This document shows, one piece after another, positions 8,932-17,842 of a stretch of 60,596 nt of DNA. Both the position numbers and the translations under genes were made by a program. The notes under the pieces were generated by a model. It was given only the letters and a program-made list of their open reading frames with translations, was not told the DNA's origin and did not search any database. The stretch comes from Acidobacteriota bacterium. GTDB lineage: Bacteria; Acidobacteriota; Terriglobia; Terriglobales; Acidobacteriaceae. The stretch's first letter is position 1; each line of letters opens with the position of its first letter. The stretch covers positions 1 to 60,596 of the forward strand of contig JAFDVV010000050.1 of NCBI GenBank assembly GCA_018268775.1, given 5' to 3'.

Positions 8932-10637
8932 ATGACCCGGAATCGTTCCTCGCGCCGCCTCTTCCTGAAGTCTTCCTCGCTCGCCGCCGCCGCTGTCGCG
9001 CTTCATGGCGCGCCGTCGCTGGCGCAGTCCACGCAGGTCGACGCCTACATCGACGTCATGCCCAGCGAGCCCATCGGCTCCATCTCGCCCGAGATCTACG
9101 GCCACTTCATCGAGCACCTCGGCGGAGTGATCTACGACGGCGTGTGGGTCGGCGAGGGCTCGAAGATCGCCAACGTCAACGGCGTCCGCAAGGACTTCAT
9201 CGACACCATGCGCGCCGTCGAGGCACCCGTGCTGCGCTGGCCCGGCGGCTGCTTCGCCGACTCCTACGACTGGCGCGACGGCATCGGCCCGCGCGCACAG
9301 GCTACTGGTCGCAGCAGGACTCCAACGCCTACGGCCTGCACGAGTTCATGCACACCTGCCGCGCCATCGGCGCCAAGCCCTACCTTGCAGCCAATCTTCG
9401 CACCCAGCCCGCGCGCGACTTCTACCAGGAGATCGAGTACTGCAACGCGCCCGCCGGAGACGTTCCGTCAAACTCCGCCGCACCCGCGCTCCCCAACGCG
9501 CTCGCCGCCGAGCGCGCGGCGAATGGAGATACAGCTCCCTTCAACGTCGATCTCTGGGGAGTCGGCAACGAGAGCTGGGGCTGCGGCGGCAACATGACCC
9601 CCGAGGAGTACGCCGCCGCGTTCCGCCGCTACACTGCATGGACGCCGAGCTACAAGAAAGAGCCGCTGCGCTTCGTCGCCGTCGGCCCCAACGGCGACGA
9701 CATCGACTGGACCACGCGCCTCTTCAAAGCGCTCTACGGCAACCCCGAGCGCCGCCACCTCTGGGGACTCTCCATCCACTACTACACCTCGGGCAGCCCG
9801 AAGAAGTTCGCCGCCGGCGACGCGCTCGCCTTCAACGACGACGAGTTCTACGACCTGCTCACGCGCGGCACGCTGATGGACAAGGTCATCACCGACACCT
9901 GGACCGCCGTCGCCAACGCCGTGCCCAACGCGCTTGCGAACGAGCGCAGCGCAGGCTTCGGCGTCAAGCTCGTCGTCGACGAGTGGGGCGCATGGTACGG
10001 CAAAGGCACCGAACTTGCGCCCCAGTACAACCTCTCGCAGCAGTCCACCATGCGCGATGCGCTGCTCACCGGCATCACGCTCGACATCTTCCAGCGCCAC
10101 GCCGACAAGGTGGGCGCGGCCGCCGTCGCGCAGTCCATCAACTGCCTCCACTCGCTCATGCTCGCGCAGGGAGACAGGTTCTGCGTCACGCCCACCTTCC
10201 ACGTCTTCAAGATGTACCTGCCGCACAAGGGAGCGCAGTCCATCCGCGCCGCCTTCACCGCGCCCGCCATCCCCAGCCCTCTCGGCAGCACGCCGGCACA
10301 GGTCGGAGGCAACAGCTACATCGGCCAGCTTCCACCGGTAAAGACGCTCGCCGGACTCTCGGGCTCGGCCTCCATCAAGGGCAAGACGCTCACGCTCACC
10401 GTCGTCAACCCGCACCTCACGCAACCGATGACAACAGAGATCGCCGTGCGCGGAGCCTCCGTCGCTTCGGCAAAGGGAACCGTACTCACCGAAAAAGACG
10501 TCCACGCGCACAACGACTTCGCCCACCCCGACGCCGTCAAGCCAGCGGCAGTCACCGGCCTCTCACCCTCGGCGGGCAAACTCACGCACACCTTTCCGCC
10601 TGCGAGCGTTACCTCGCTTGAGATCACGCTGGCCTGA
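8932..10637 (+). pseudogene. GH51 alpha-L-arabinofuranosidase, interrupted by a frameshift
   Basis: Two overlapping reading frames together make a full-length GH51 enzyme. Frame one starts at the ATG with a twin-arginine signal ([11 protein letters not shown]) and reads through [16 protein letters not shown] to [12 protein letters not shown] near 9300, then runs out of homology and stops at 9597. The other frame resumes near 9295 with [18 protein letters not shown] and continues to the stop at 10637. The second part keeps the acid/base Glu ([11 protein letters not shown]) and the nucleophile Glu (VVDEWGAWY). The shift equals a net loss of 3n+1 bases, and a few expected residues after GPRAQ appear to be missing. 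It may be a recent pseudogene or an assembly error. As read, the product would be 221 residues and inactive. Confidence 0.85.
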
Positions 10638-10646
10638 CAACGAAGC

Positions 10647-10757
10647 GTCATTCCGAGCGAAGCGTAGCCGAGAAATCCCCGCATCTTCGCTCAGCAGTTC
10701 GGCAGCATCGGCAGAAAAGCAGGTTCCTCCACTCCGCTTCGCTTCGGTCGGAATGAC
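10647..10757. repeat. Family B palindromic repeat
   Basis: Arms begin GTCATTCCGAGCGAAGCG and end CGGTCGGAATGAC; inner parts have diverged. It is followed within 30 bp by a family A copy. Confidence 0.8.
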
Positions 10758-10783
10758 AAGATGGTGAGACCGTCCAAATCGAG

Positions 10784-10843
10784 CGGGTGCCCCACTCATG
10801 CGGCTTCATCGCATGGGTGGGTCATTCGAGCGAAGCTCGAACC
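10784..10843 (-). repeat. Family A two-hairpin repeat
   Basis: Reverse orientation: CGGGTGCCCC, then CATGCG-type stem, ending GAGCGAAGCTCGAACC. Lies just upstream of the DUF2461 gene. Confidence 0.85.
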
Positions 10844-10885
10844 CTGCTGACACCCGCTGTCAGCAGACGCGACTAACATAGCCTC

Positions 10886-11587
10886 ATGCCATCCGACGCT
10901 CCGCACTACACCGCCGAGACCCTCAAGTTCCTTCGTGGCCTCAAGCGCAACAACGACCGCGAGTGGTTCAACGCGCGCAAGGCCATCTACGAGCGCGAGG
11001 TCAAGGCACCCACGCAGGTCATCGTCGCAGCCATCAACGAGGCGATGCTGCGCTTCGCCCCTGAAAACGTGCAGCCGCCGCAGAAGGCCACCTTCCGCAT
11101 CTACCGTGACATCCGTTTCTCTTCCGACAAACGCCCCTACAAGACGCACCAGGGAGCATGGTGGGCGCGCACGGGCCTCGAAAAAACCTCCGGCGGAGGC
11201 TACTACTTCCACGTCGCCGACGATGAGGTCGTCGTCGCAGCCGGTGTCTACATGCCCGGGCGCGAACAACTCCTCGCCATCCGCCGCCACATCGAGACGA
11301 ACCACGCCGAGATGCGCGCGTTGCTCAAATCCAAAAAGCTGCTCTCGCTGATGAGCGAATTCGACGGCAACAAACTCTCGCGCCCACCCAAGGGCTTCGC
11401 CCCCGACTCCCCTGCCGCCGGCCTCATCCTCAACCGCCAGTGGGGTTTCTCCGCCAGACTTCCAGCCGAAGCCGCCACAAAGCCGACCCTCGTCAAAGAG
11501 ATCGTCAAACGCTTCGAGGCCGCCGCGCCGCTGGTAGCCTTCCTCAACCAGCCGCTCACGTCAAAGCCGCGCAAGCCGCTGTTCTGA
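10886..11587 (+). CDS. DUF2461 domain protein
   Basis: A 233-residue soluble protein of the DUF2461 family (TIGR02453). Family features seen are the N-terminal TLKFLRGLKRNNDREWFNARK, the central FRIYRDIRFSSDKRPYKTHQG, and the YYFHV segment followed by GVYMPGREQL. The length is standard. The biochemical role of the family is not known to me. No signal peptide or membrane segment. It stands alone between repeat-containing gaps, with its start at the first ATG and no obvious strong ribosome binding site. Confidence 0.88.
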   Translation: MPSDAPHYTAETLKFLRGLKRNNDREWFNARKAIYEREVKAPTQVIVAAINEAMLRFAPENVQPPQKATFRIYRDIRFSSDKRPYKTHQGAWWARTGLEKTSGGGYYFHVADDEVVVAAGVYMPGREQLLAIRRHIETNHAEMRALLKSKKLLSLMSEFDGNKLSRPPKGFAPDSPAAGLILNRQWGFSARLPAEAATKPTLVKEIVKRFEAAAPLVAFLNQPLTSKPRKPLF

Positions 11588-11618
11588 ATTGAGCGAAGTT
11601 TTGAATAAGTCGTGAGGC

Positions 11619-11681
11619 CAGGTGCCCCATATCTGGCGGCCTCATCGCGTGAGGTGGGTCCATTCGAGCTCGGCTCGAACC
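11619..11681 (-). repeat. Family A two-hairpin repeat, ATCTGGC-like
   Basis: Reverse orientation, GGTGCCCCATATCTGGC at the left and CGAGCTCGGCTCGAACC at the right; the second stem is partly decayed. Confidence 0.7.
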
Positions 11682-11879
11682 GTGTTTCGATGTCGACAAC
11701 CCGATGAATGGACATCTACGAGAACACCGCGAGGCGGCGATATTGAACCGGACTATCCTCAGCTTCATCGCGACCAATGGAGCGAACCGAGTGTCTGCTC
11801 GCATAAACTGGACTGGAGTTCAATACCAGCCAAAGGAATGGGCGCGCGATCAACAGCAGCGCCCGGTTGTTCACCCGCA

Positions 11880-12605
11880 ATGAAAGCATCCGCGTTTGAG
11901 TTTCGATTTCGTTACCTGATCCACACCATCGTCTTTGTGCTTGGCTTTACGACGCCGTGGAACTACTGGCTGCACCTGGACACGGTGCGCACCTGGCAGT
12001 GGCTGGCGGCGCAGATGGCGCGGCATGGCTGGCTCAGCTTCAGCGTGGCGACCGACGTCGTGCTGGTGCTGGGGATTGCGTGGGCGTTGAAAGCCGCCTG
12101 GCTGCGCACATGGGGCGCGGCGTATATAGGCGCCGGTGTCGTGAACGACTCCGCGCTGCACGGCAACGGCATTGTGGCCGCAGGGCCGTACCGCTATATG
12201 CGGAACCCGCTCTACTGCGGAACGTTTGTGCACGCGCTGGCACTGGCGCTGCTGATGCTCCCCAGCGGAGCATTGTTTACCGTCGTGCTCATCGGACTGT
12301 TTCAGTTGCGGCTGGTCGGTGCCGAAGAGGCGTTCCTCACTGGGAAGCTGGGCGAACCATACCGCGCCTACTGCGCTCAGGTGCCGCGCTTCTTCCCATC
12401 GTTCCGTCCGCGCGTACCACTGTCGCCGGCGAAGCCCGCGTGGGGCATGGCGGTGCTGGGCGAGATCTACATGTGGGGAGTGTTCGTTTCCTTCGCCGCA
12501 CTGGGATGGCGGTACAACTCATTCCTGATCATCCAGGGAGTGCTGGTGTCACTGGGCGTGTCGCTGATTGCGAGGGCGTTTGTGGCTAAGCCGGCGGCGG
12601 CCTGA
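11880..12605 (+). CDS. Membrane methyltransferase of the ICMT/PEMT-like family
   Basis: A 241-residue integral membrane protein related to isoprenylcysteine carboxyl methyltransferase and phospholipid methyltransferases. Several hydrophobic segments are visible (YLIHTIVFVLGFTTPW near the start, FSVATDVVLVLGIAWAL, FVHALALALLMLPSGALFTVVLIGLF, and a C-terminal pair). The cofactor-binding signature GPYRYMRNPLYCGTF lies at about residues 103-117 and a later E-E pair sits in GAEEAFL, as expected. In bacteria these proteins methylate lipids or small isoprenoids; the substrate is unknown here. The ATG at 11880 is preferred because the in-frame upstream extension is built from a repeat copy. Confidence 0.85.
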   Translation: MKASAFEFRFRYLIHTIVFVLGFTTPWNYWLHLDTVRTWQWLAAQMARHGWLSFSVATDVVLVLGIAWALKAAWLRTWGAAYIGAGVVNDSALHGNGIVAAGPYRYMRNPLYCGTFVHALALALLMLPSGALFTVVLIGLFQLRLVGAEEAFLTGKLGEPYRAYCAQVPRFFPSFRPRVPLSPAKPAWGMAVLGEIYMWGVFVSFAALGWRYNSFLIIQGVLVSLGVSLIARAFVAKPAAA

Positions 12606-12671
12606 TGTAGACAATGCAATCGCATATCCGCTGCAAATAGAGCAGTGCGATTCACTGATTTGAGCAATAAG

Positions 12672-12715
12672 AGAGCCCGCAGCTTCCGGTTTGGAGGGCG
12701 CGGGCTCTTCTGTTT
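12672..12715 (+). terminator. Rho-independent terminator of the methyltransferase gene
   Basis: Perfect 9-bp stem AGAGCCCGC/GCGGGCTCT followed by TCTGTTTCCCTT. It may also serve the converging hup gene from the other side. Confidence 0.8.
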
Positions 12716-12806
12716 CCCTTCTACCGCAGCGCGTTGTAGCGTTCGGACGCGCTGCGGTACGGGGAGGGCCTTGTTGTTCCCATCACGCCATGGAGGCGTG
12801 AGCAAA

Positions 12807-13103
12807 CTACTTCTTCGGCGGAGCGATGGTGTCCTTCGCAACCTTGGCCACGCGGAACTTGACCACGGTCTTGGCCTTGATCTTGATGGTCTCGCCGGTC
12901 TGGGGGTTGCGGCCGAGGCGGGCCTTGCGCTCAGCCTTCACCAGCTTGCCGATGCCGGGGATCGTGAACTCGCCGTTCTTCTTCGTCTCCTTGACGGCGG
13001 TCTCCGCCAGCAGGTCGAGGAAGGCGGCGGTCTGCTTGTTGGTGAGCTCGAGCTTCTCTGCCAGTGCGCGAATGAGTGCTGTCTTGGTCAATCCCTTTGC
13101 CAT
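12807..13103 (-). CDS. hup: HU family DNA-binding protein
   Basis: Small nucleoid protein, 98 residues, which bends and compacts DNA as a dimer. The family signature GRNPQTGETIKIKAKTVVKF is complete and includes the arm with the DNA-intercalating Pro. The N-terminus MAKGLTKTALIRALAEKLELTNKQTAAFLDLL forms the helical dimer base. A short Lys/Pro tail (AKDTIAPPKK) ends the protein. The start has a good AAGGAG ribosome binding site. Identity as HU rather than IHF is from general resemblance. Its gene converges on the upstream methyltransferase. Confidence 0.95.
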   Translation of the reverse strand: MAKGLTKTALIRALAEKLELTNKQTAAFLDLLAETAVKETKKNGEFTIPGIGKLVKAERKARLGRNPQTGETIKIKAKTVVKFRVAKVAKDTIAPPKK

Positions 13104-13666
13104 TGTGTGTTGCTCCTTCGTGGATCAGTTTTGTAAATTTGGGGCCGCCCGCCTCGCCCGTCCTAAATCACCTGAGTCGCCGCGCTTCAGAACGTGCGAA
13201 TCGTCAGTGTTCATGCGGGTCCGGAGAAACCGTACCGCAATTCACCTTCAGCCTTTTCAAACGCTTTGTCAACTCGATTTCTTCGGTTTCCACAGGTTTT
13301 TTTAGGTTTTTTCGGGTTTTTGTGGTTCAAGGTGTCGAAAACTGCCCATTTCATGCGTTTTTCGGAGAGAGCGCCCTTGTCTGGAAGAGGTCTGTCATGC
13401 CTTCGCGACCGGCTGCGAAGCAAGAAAATGCGCTCCATCCAACGCTCACGCTCTGCTGGAGACAGAAAGTGAGCGCCGGTGGAGCGCGAGGAGGCGGTTC
13501 TCGGACGGCACTCAAAGCCGTTCCCAGGGATCGAGCGGCAGATCCAAAGGGCCAACGGCCCGCGACATACCAGCCCAGGCCGGAGGCCTGGGTAAACGGC
13601 AGCAACCGAACAGAGCGCTGAAGGCGCGGCACAGAATGCCGCACCGCACTTGAACGGAAACGGCCC
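13104..13666. other. Intergenic region between hup and the GH5 gene, with a family C repeat
   Basis: No convincing gene. The right half holds one C repeat. The left part presumably holds the hup promoter and a T-rich stretch near 13280-13330 (TTTTTTTAGGTTTTTTCGGG). Confidence 0.6.
13543..13645. repeat. Family C repeat
   Basis: Shares ordered blocks with a copy near 53.5 kb: TCCAAAGGGCCAACGGCCCG, ACCAGCC, an AACGGC block and AGAGCGCTGAAGGCGC. Only two copies in this window. Confidence 0.65.
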
Positions 13667-15163
13667 TTAGAAGCCGTCCGCCCCGCCCGACCGTTTCTGC
13701 TGCGTTGCCAGGACTTGCTGCTGGTGAGACAGCGCGTCCTGATTGTTTTCCTCGTCGAAGCGAAGAATCGACGGTGGAAGGTGAGGGCGATAAGCCTGCG
13801 CGAGCTCCACGGTGTTGTTGCGCGGGGCTGCGGCAGACTGCACGTAGACCGGCGCCACGGGCTGCGTCTGGACCGGCGCGGAACCAGGCCACTTCATGAG
13901 GTTGTTGAGGGCCACGAGCTTGAGAGGGTTGGAAGGAGCGCCGTAGTCGGAGTCGAGCAGCCCATTGGCATCTTCGCCGTTGAGCGCCCACGAGGTCCAA
14001 CTGATATCCGGGTTCTTGCCCAGGTAGGCGACGAGGCCCTGGAACCACTGACCTTCGGACCCGGAGGAGAGCCCTGTGATGTCCTTCGTCAGGTTCGATG
14101 TTCCAAACTCACCCACCCACACCGGTGCGATTCCTTCGCGGCTGATGTATCCCCAGTGGCGCGTCCAGACCGACTCAAGCGAGGCCTGGGTCGCTCCGTC
14201 GAACCACTTCTGGTGGTACTCGTTGGGGCCGTAGTCGTGCGCGGAGTAGACGAGCTGGTTCGGAACGTTGAGGCGAACCGGGGCATGACGGACGCCCTGT
14301 AAATTGCCGCCCCACCAGTAAAAGTCGTTGTTGACCGCGTCCGTTCCTTCGACGAAGACGATCAGCCGCGGATTGATGTTGAGTACCGCGTTGCCTCCGC
14401 GCTCGGCGGCCGCGCGCCAGTCGCGAGCGCCGCAGCCGGACCAGCAGGCCCCGCCGGAGTTGGCGTTGTGCGGCTCGTTACGCAGGTCGACACCGATGAC
14501 GGTGGTATTGCCGGCGTAGCGGCGGGCAAGCATCTGCCAGTCGGCGATCCAGGCCGACTCCGGGTACTCAGCCGTGTACCAGAGACCGCTGCCCTGCGCC
14601 GAGTCGCCGGCCTCGGAGCGGTGGTTGTCGAGGATGACCTTGAGCCCGAGCGTACCCGCGTGCTCAATGATGCGGTCGAGGATCTGGAGCGAGTTCAACC
14701 CGCGCAGAGGTTGGTTGATGGCCCCATGCTCGCTCGTATAGGAGATGGCCTCGGGCACGACAGGGTGCTCCACCATGTCGTTGGACAGGGGGATGCGCAC
14801 CGTGTTGAAGCCGGAGCGATGGATCGTCTCAAGTATGGTCCTGAAGTCCTGCACGGCAAGTCCGCCGGGAACCTTTCGCACCGTCTCAAAGCCGTACCAG
14901 TTGATGCCCTGAATGCGGACGGTATTACCACGGTCGTCGACGATCCGTGTACTCGCTGTATGCCAATAGCCGGTATCGGCCGCGCGGGTGGAGGCGAGGA
15001 CGAGATGCTTCTGGCGGTGCTGTTGATAATCGACACGGATCTCGTGCGCGATGTTGGTGAAGGCTACCTTCCGGTTGTTGGGGTTAACGTCGGGGTGAAT
15101 CGTCGACCATGCCAAGACAAGAAAATGAAAGACAGCCAGGAAAAAAGAGGAAATGATGCTCAT
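13667..15163 (-). CDS. Secreted GH5 family glycoside hydrolase (cellulase-like)
   Basis: Predicted exported endo-beta-glucanase-type enzyme, 498 residues. The N-terminus MSIISSFFLAVFHFLVLAWS is a signal peptide or anchor. The GH5 barrel runs from about residue 65 to 400: RIQGINWYGFET, FNTVRIPLSND, VILDNHRSEAG, the acid/base Glu in GVDLRNEPHNA, YSAHDYGP, and the nucleophile Glu in PVWVGEFGTSN. All GH5 active-site positions are present. The last ~80 residues are low-complexity, rich in Pro, Gln and Asn, with no recognised carbohydrate module. Substrate (cellulose or another beta-glucan) is inferred from the family. A structured leader with a terminator lies upstream, so expression may be controlled by attenuation. 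Confidence 0.92.
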   Translation of the reverse strand: MSIISSFFLAVFHFLVLAWSTIHPDVNPNNRKVAFTNIAHEIRVDYQQHRQKHLVLASTRAADTGYWHTASTRIVDDRGNTVRIQGINWYGFETVRKVPGGLAVQDFRTILETIHRSGFNTVRIPLSNDMVEHPVVPEAISYTSEHGAINQPLRGLNSLQILDRIIEHAGTLGLKVILDNHRSEAGDSAQGSGLWYTAEYPESAWIADWQMLARRYAGNTTVIGVDLRNEPHNANSGGACWSGCGARDWRAAAERGGNAVLNINPRLIVFVEGTDAVNNDFYWWGGNLQGVRHAPVRLNVPNQLVYSAHDYGPNEYHQKWFDGATQASLESVWTRHWGYISREGIAPVWVGEFGTSNLTKDITGLSSGSEGQWFQGLVAYLGKNPDISWTSWALNGEDANGLLDSDYGAPSNPLKLVALNNLMKWPGSAPVQTQPVAPVYVQSAAAPRNNTVELAQAYRPHLPPSILRFDEENNQDALSHQQQVLATQQKRSGGADGF

Positions 15164-15267
15164 CGGATATCTCCAGTTTTTTCTTGGTAAAGCGGTTAGC
15201 GCTCTCGTTGTCGAGCGTTCTTACGCAATTTACGAGTTAAGGATCGTTTTCCGGGAGAACCGAAGCA

Positions 15268-15291
15268 GTAAAACAGAACCGCATTTTGCGG
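15268..15291 (-). terminator. Intrinsic terminator in the GH5 leader
   Basis: On the minus strand CCGCA-AAA-TGCGG is followed by TTCTGTTTTA. It lies about 105 nt before the GH5 start and its 5' arm overlaps the closing stem of the leader structure upstream. Confidence 0.6.
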
Positions 15292-15415
15292 GGGTAAGGA
15301 AGCACGTACCCGCTGTCGGGGCTTAGCCTTCCCACCACCTTGTGTGAGTCCGCCTTGGCGGAACCACTGGTAACAGAGGGCCCCCACGAGAACCACTCGC
15401 GAGTTGCGGCCTTCA
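15281..15415 (-). ncRNA. Structured leader RNA, candidate riboswitch upstream of GH5
   Basis: The minus-strand sequence can fold as a three-way junction. The closing stem pairs 15381-15387 with 15288-15294 (seven pairs, five of them G-C). One arm is a 10-of-11 bp hairpin (15357-15367 with 15344-15354); the other pairs 15328-15332 with 15298-15302. The 3' strand of the closing stem also contains the 5' arm of the terminator, so the two structures exclude each other, which is the usual design of an ON-type riboswitch or attenuator. I do not recognise the class; a free-standing small RNA is also possible. Confidence 0.45.
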
Positions 15416-15543
15416 GCTACTTGTTAATCAGGTAACACTACAAATAGCCCCTTGGTAACTTAAATTTTGATTACCTTTCGGGATTTCTTCTTTTTATTCC
15501 CACAGTCAGACCTGGGAGATATCTACGCCCATGGAATAAGCAA

Positions 15544-15569
15544 AGCGCCTGCCAAAGCTGGCAGGCGCT
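15544..15569 (-). terminator. Terminator downstream of ruvA
   Basis: Perfect 11-bp stem AGCGCCTGCCA/TGGCAGGCGCT with a 4-nt loop. On the minus strand it is followed by TTGCTTATT, about 50 bp past the ruvA stop. Confidence 0.8.
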
Positions 15570-15621
15570 CCTGTCTTTCGTACAAAGTGTTTGTATTCAT
15601 ATCATTACAAGAGGAGAGGTA

Positions 15622-16224
15622 CTACCGGATGGCTGCCATCGCCGCCCGGAAGAGGGCTTCGAAGTCGTCACGAGTGGAAGAGTTTTTCTCAATAGCGACT
15701 TCAATTGCCTTTTGGGCAACGGGACGGGGGTAGCCGAGGTTGACCAGCGCGGAGAGCGCATCGTCGGCTGCCGGGCCGTGGTGTACGCCGCCCGTAGCGG
15801 ACTCAAGACCTGGAACGGCGAGGTCGTCGAGCTTGTCCTTCAGTTCGAGGACGACCCGTTCGGCGGTCTTCTTGCCGATGCCGGGAATTCTGGTCAGGGT
15901 GGCGTGGTCGCCTCCACGGATGGCAGCGACCAGCCGGTCCGACGAGATGCCGCTGAGGACCGTAATCGCCAGCTTGGGCCCGATGCCCGAGATCGTGAGC
16001 AGGCGCTCGAAGAGGCGCTTCTCCTGCGTGGACGCAAAGCCGAAGAGCGCGATCTGGTCTTCGCGGACGTGGGTGTGTATATAGAGGGAGGCCTCGGCAT
16101 TCTCCGCCGGAAGCTCGGAGAAGGTGGCCACGGAGATGACGACGTCGTAGCCGACACCCGCGCAGTCGACGATGGCCTGGTTGGGGGTCTTCGAGAGGAG
16201 GCGGCCGCGCAGGTGGGCAATCAT
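15622..16224 (-). CDS. ruvA: Holliday junction branch migration protein RuvA
   Basis: RuvA tetramers bind Holliday junctions and load the RuvB motor during recombination repair. At 200 residues the length is standard. The N-terminal OB domain begins MIAHLRGRLLSKTPNQAIVDC, the two helix-hairpin-helix motifs are visible (LLTISGIGPKLAITVLSG and LTRIPGIGKKTAERVVLEL), and the C-terminal RuvB-binding domain (DDALSALVNLGYPRPVAQKAI) is present. No ruvB or ruvC is adjacent in this window. A clear terminator follows. It is divergent from the FNR-like regulator. Confidence 0.97.
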   Translation of the reverse strand: MIAHLRGRLLSKTPNQAIVDCAGVGYDVVISVATFSELPAENAEASLYIHTHVREDQIALFGFASTQEKRLFERLLTISGIGPKLAITVLSGISSDRLVAAIRGGDHATLTRIPGIGKKTAERVVLELKDKLDDLAVPGLESATGGVHHGPAADDALSALVNLGYPRPVAQKAIEVAIEKNSSTRDDFEALFRAAMAAIR

Positions 16225-16318
16225 GCTGAGGGTGATTGTAAATGCGTCTTCGCCCGGAGCACCCTGGACGGTTCAAAGCAGGAATAGGGGGTAGGATGAG
16301 TTGCAGGGGCATGCCGCT

Positions 16319-17017
16319 ATGAAGACCGCCGAACGACGCGATTGCCAGACATGCGCGGTACGGCAGACGGACTGCTTTTGCAGCCTGACGCCGGAGTCGC
16401 TGGCCGACCTGCAGACCATCGGCGTCCCGATGCACGTCGAGGCCGGAGAGCATGTACTGCATGAGGGGTACGCGGGCGACAAGGTCTACGTGATGTGCCA
16501 CGGGAGGATGAAGCTCACGGCCTCCTCGCCCGAGGGAAAGCTGCTGATTGTGCGCATCGCCGGGCCGGGAGATGTGCTGGGTCTGGCCGCGGTGCTGAAA
16601 GGCAGCACCCACAAGGTGACGGCCGAGGCGCTGGAACCGTGCGAGGTGAAGGCCATTCCGCGGGCGGAGTTTCTCGCCTTCATGGACCGATACCGCGATG
16701 TGAGCCGCAACACTGCGGTGACGATGGCGCTGGAGTACGAGGGCGCCATGATGAGCGCGCGCAGGCTGGCGCTCTCGGGGTCGGCCTCAAGCAAGCTCGC
16801 AAGCGTTCTGCTGGAGTGGGGCCGCATGGGCGCGGGGCCGGGAGCGCTGGAGTTCCGCATGCCGCTGACGCACGAAGAGCTGGGAAACATGGCCGGCCTC
16901 TCGCGCGAGACGGTGACGCGGCTGCTCGCGAAGTTCCGCCGCGACGGCATGGTCAAACAGGCCGGAGAGACGATGGTGTTGCCGCAGCCCGAGGCGATGG
17001 AACGGAAGTACTGCTAG
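16319..17017 (+). CDS. Crp/Fnr family transcriptional regulator with FNR-type cysteines
   Basis: A 232-residue DNA-binding regulator. The N-terminal cluster (CQTC, then C-x-C at CFC within residues ~9-21) resembles the Fe-S ligand region of oxygen-sensing FNR, and further Cys occur in VMCHG and EPCEV. A cyclic-nucleotide-binding-type beta-roll covers about residues 35-150, and the C-terminal winged helix carries LTHEELGNMAGLSRETVTRLLAKF. Oxygen or redox sensing is inferred, not shown. The ATG at 16319 is chosen over an in-frame TTG 18 bp upstream because GCAGGGG lies at ribosome-binding distance from it. Confidence 0.9.
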   Translation: MKTAERRDCQTCAVRQTDCFCSLTPESLADLQTIGVPMHVEAGEHVLHEGYAGDKVYVMCHGRMKLTASSPEGKLLIVRIAGPGDVLGLAAVLKGSTHKVTAEALEPCEVKAIPRAEFLAFMDRYRDVSRNTAVTMALEYEGAMMSARRLALSGSASSKLASVLLEWGRMGAGPGALEFRMPLTHEELGNMAGLSRETVTRLLAKFRRDGMVKQAGETMVLPQPEAMERKYC

Positions 17018-17171
17018 AGGGACCTTTGTTTTTCGCATCGAATGCGACTGCTTCTTAATGAACACCCGCAAACGTTTTTGAAACACTCCTCCTCCAGAAT
17101 GACGGCAGGAATTGGCCTCAGGATAGATTCACAACAGTCTCCAGTCGTACCCATCTTCGACCGGTTCGCCG

Positions 17172-17537
17172 TTATTCTCCTGCGACAGGCTGCCAAAGCT
17201 CGACGCGGTTTCCTTCCGGGTCTGTGACCCAGCCGAACTTTCCGAAGTCGTAACTTTCGCGCTTTGGATCGACCGCGACGCCTGCGGCGGTCAAACGGTC
17301 CAGCACTCCGTCGAGATCGTCCACCTGTAAATTGATCATCGCCTTCTGCGCCGGTGGGAAGTAGGCATCGCCCTGCTTGAAGAGCGCGAAGACGAGCTGT
17401 GGGTGCTGCGTTGGAAGGGGAAACGCGAACGCTCCCTCGGACTTCACCAGACCGAGATGCTTTTCATACCAGCTATATAAAGCTGCTGGGTCGTCCGCCC
17501 GCAAAAATACTCCGCCAAATCCGGTGATGGAAGCCAT
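17172..17537 (-). CDS. VOC (glyoxalase/bleomycin resistance) superfamily protein
   Basis: A 121-residue protein with two beta-alpha-beta-beta-beta modules: FGGVFLRADDPAALYSWYEKHLGL opens the first and INLQVDDLDGVLDRLTAAGV the second, ending FGWVTDPEGNRVELWQP, where the late Glu is a typical metal ligand. VOC proteins include isomerases, dioxygenases and binding proteins; the specific role cannot be told. It stands alone with a short gap to the FNR-like gene and a repeat-bearing gap on its other side. Confidence 0.87.
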   Translation of the reverse strand: MASITGFGGVFLRADDPAALYSWYEKHLGLVKSEGAFAFPLPTQHPQLVFALFKQGDAYFPPAQKAMINLQVDDLDGVLDRLTAAGVAVDPKRESYDFGKFGWVTDPEGNRVELWQPVAGE

Positions 17538-17842
17538 GCTGGTCTCCTGTAAAGAAGCGTGCCCAGAGTTTACGCCGAAGGCGGTGCGATCCAGAACAAC
17601 GCTCTCAACCAGAGGCCGTAAAGCATGTCAGGGACTTTGACTCAGTTTCGAAGCCGTCATTCTGAGGCAACGCCGAAGAATCTCTTGTAGTTTGTAACCC
17701 TGCACGGTGAAACTACAGGGATTCTTCGCCTTCGGCTCAGAATGACGGCAAAGACAGCCCAGCTAAATTCATAACAGCCCCCAGGCATTTCCACCTGAAA
17801 TAGAAAAGCGCCCGGTGCGGGCTCTGGTTCTTCCGTTCAGCT
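17538..17842. other. Intergenic region with a family B repeat
   Basis: No gene seen. It contains one complete B element and the presumed promoter of the VOC gene, and lies downstream of the GH92 gene. Confidence 0.6.
17656..17746. repeat. Family B palindromic repeat (TCATTCTG type)
   Basis: Arms GTCATTCTGAGG and CTCAGAATGAC, with GAAGAATCTC and GGGATTCTTCG forming the inner pairs. Confidence 0.85.

Noticed and set aside
13351..13644. Frames across the family C repeat (including ones reading SGRWPFG)
   Set aside because: The same frame arises in the copy near 53.5 kb because of the repeat; no start signal or independent homology.
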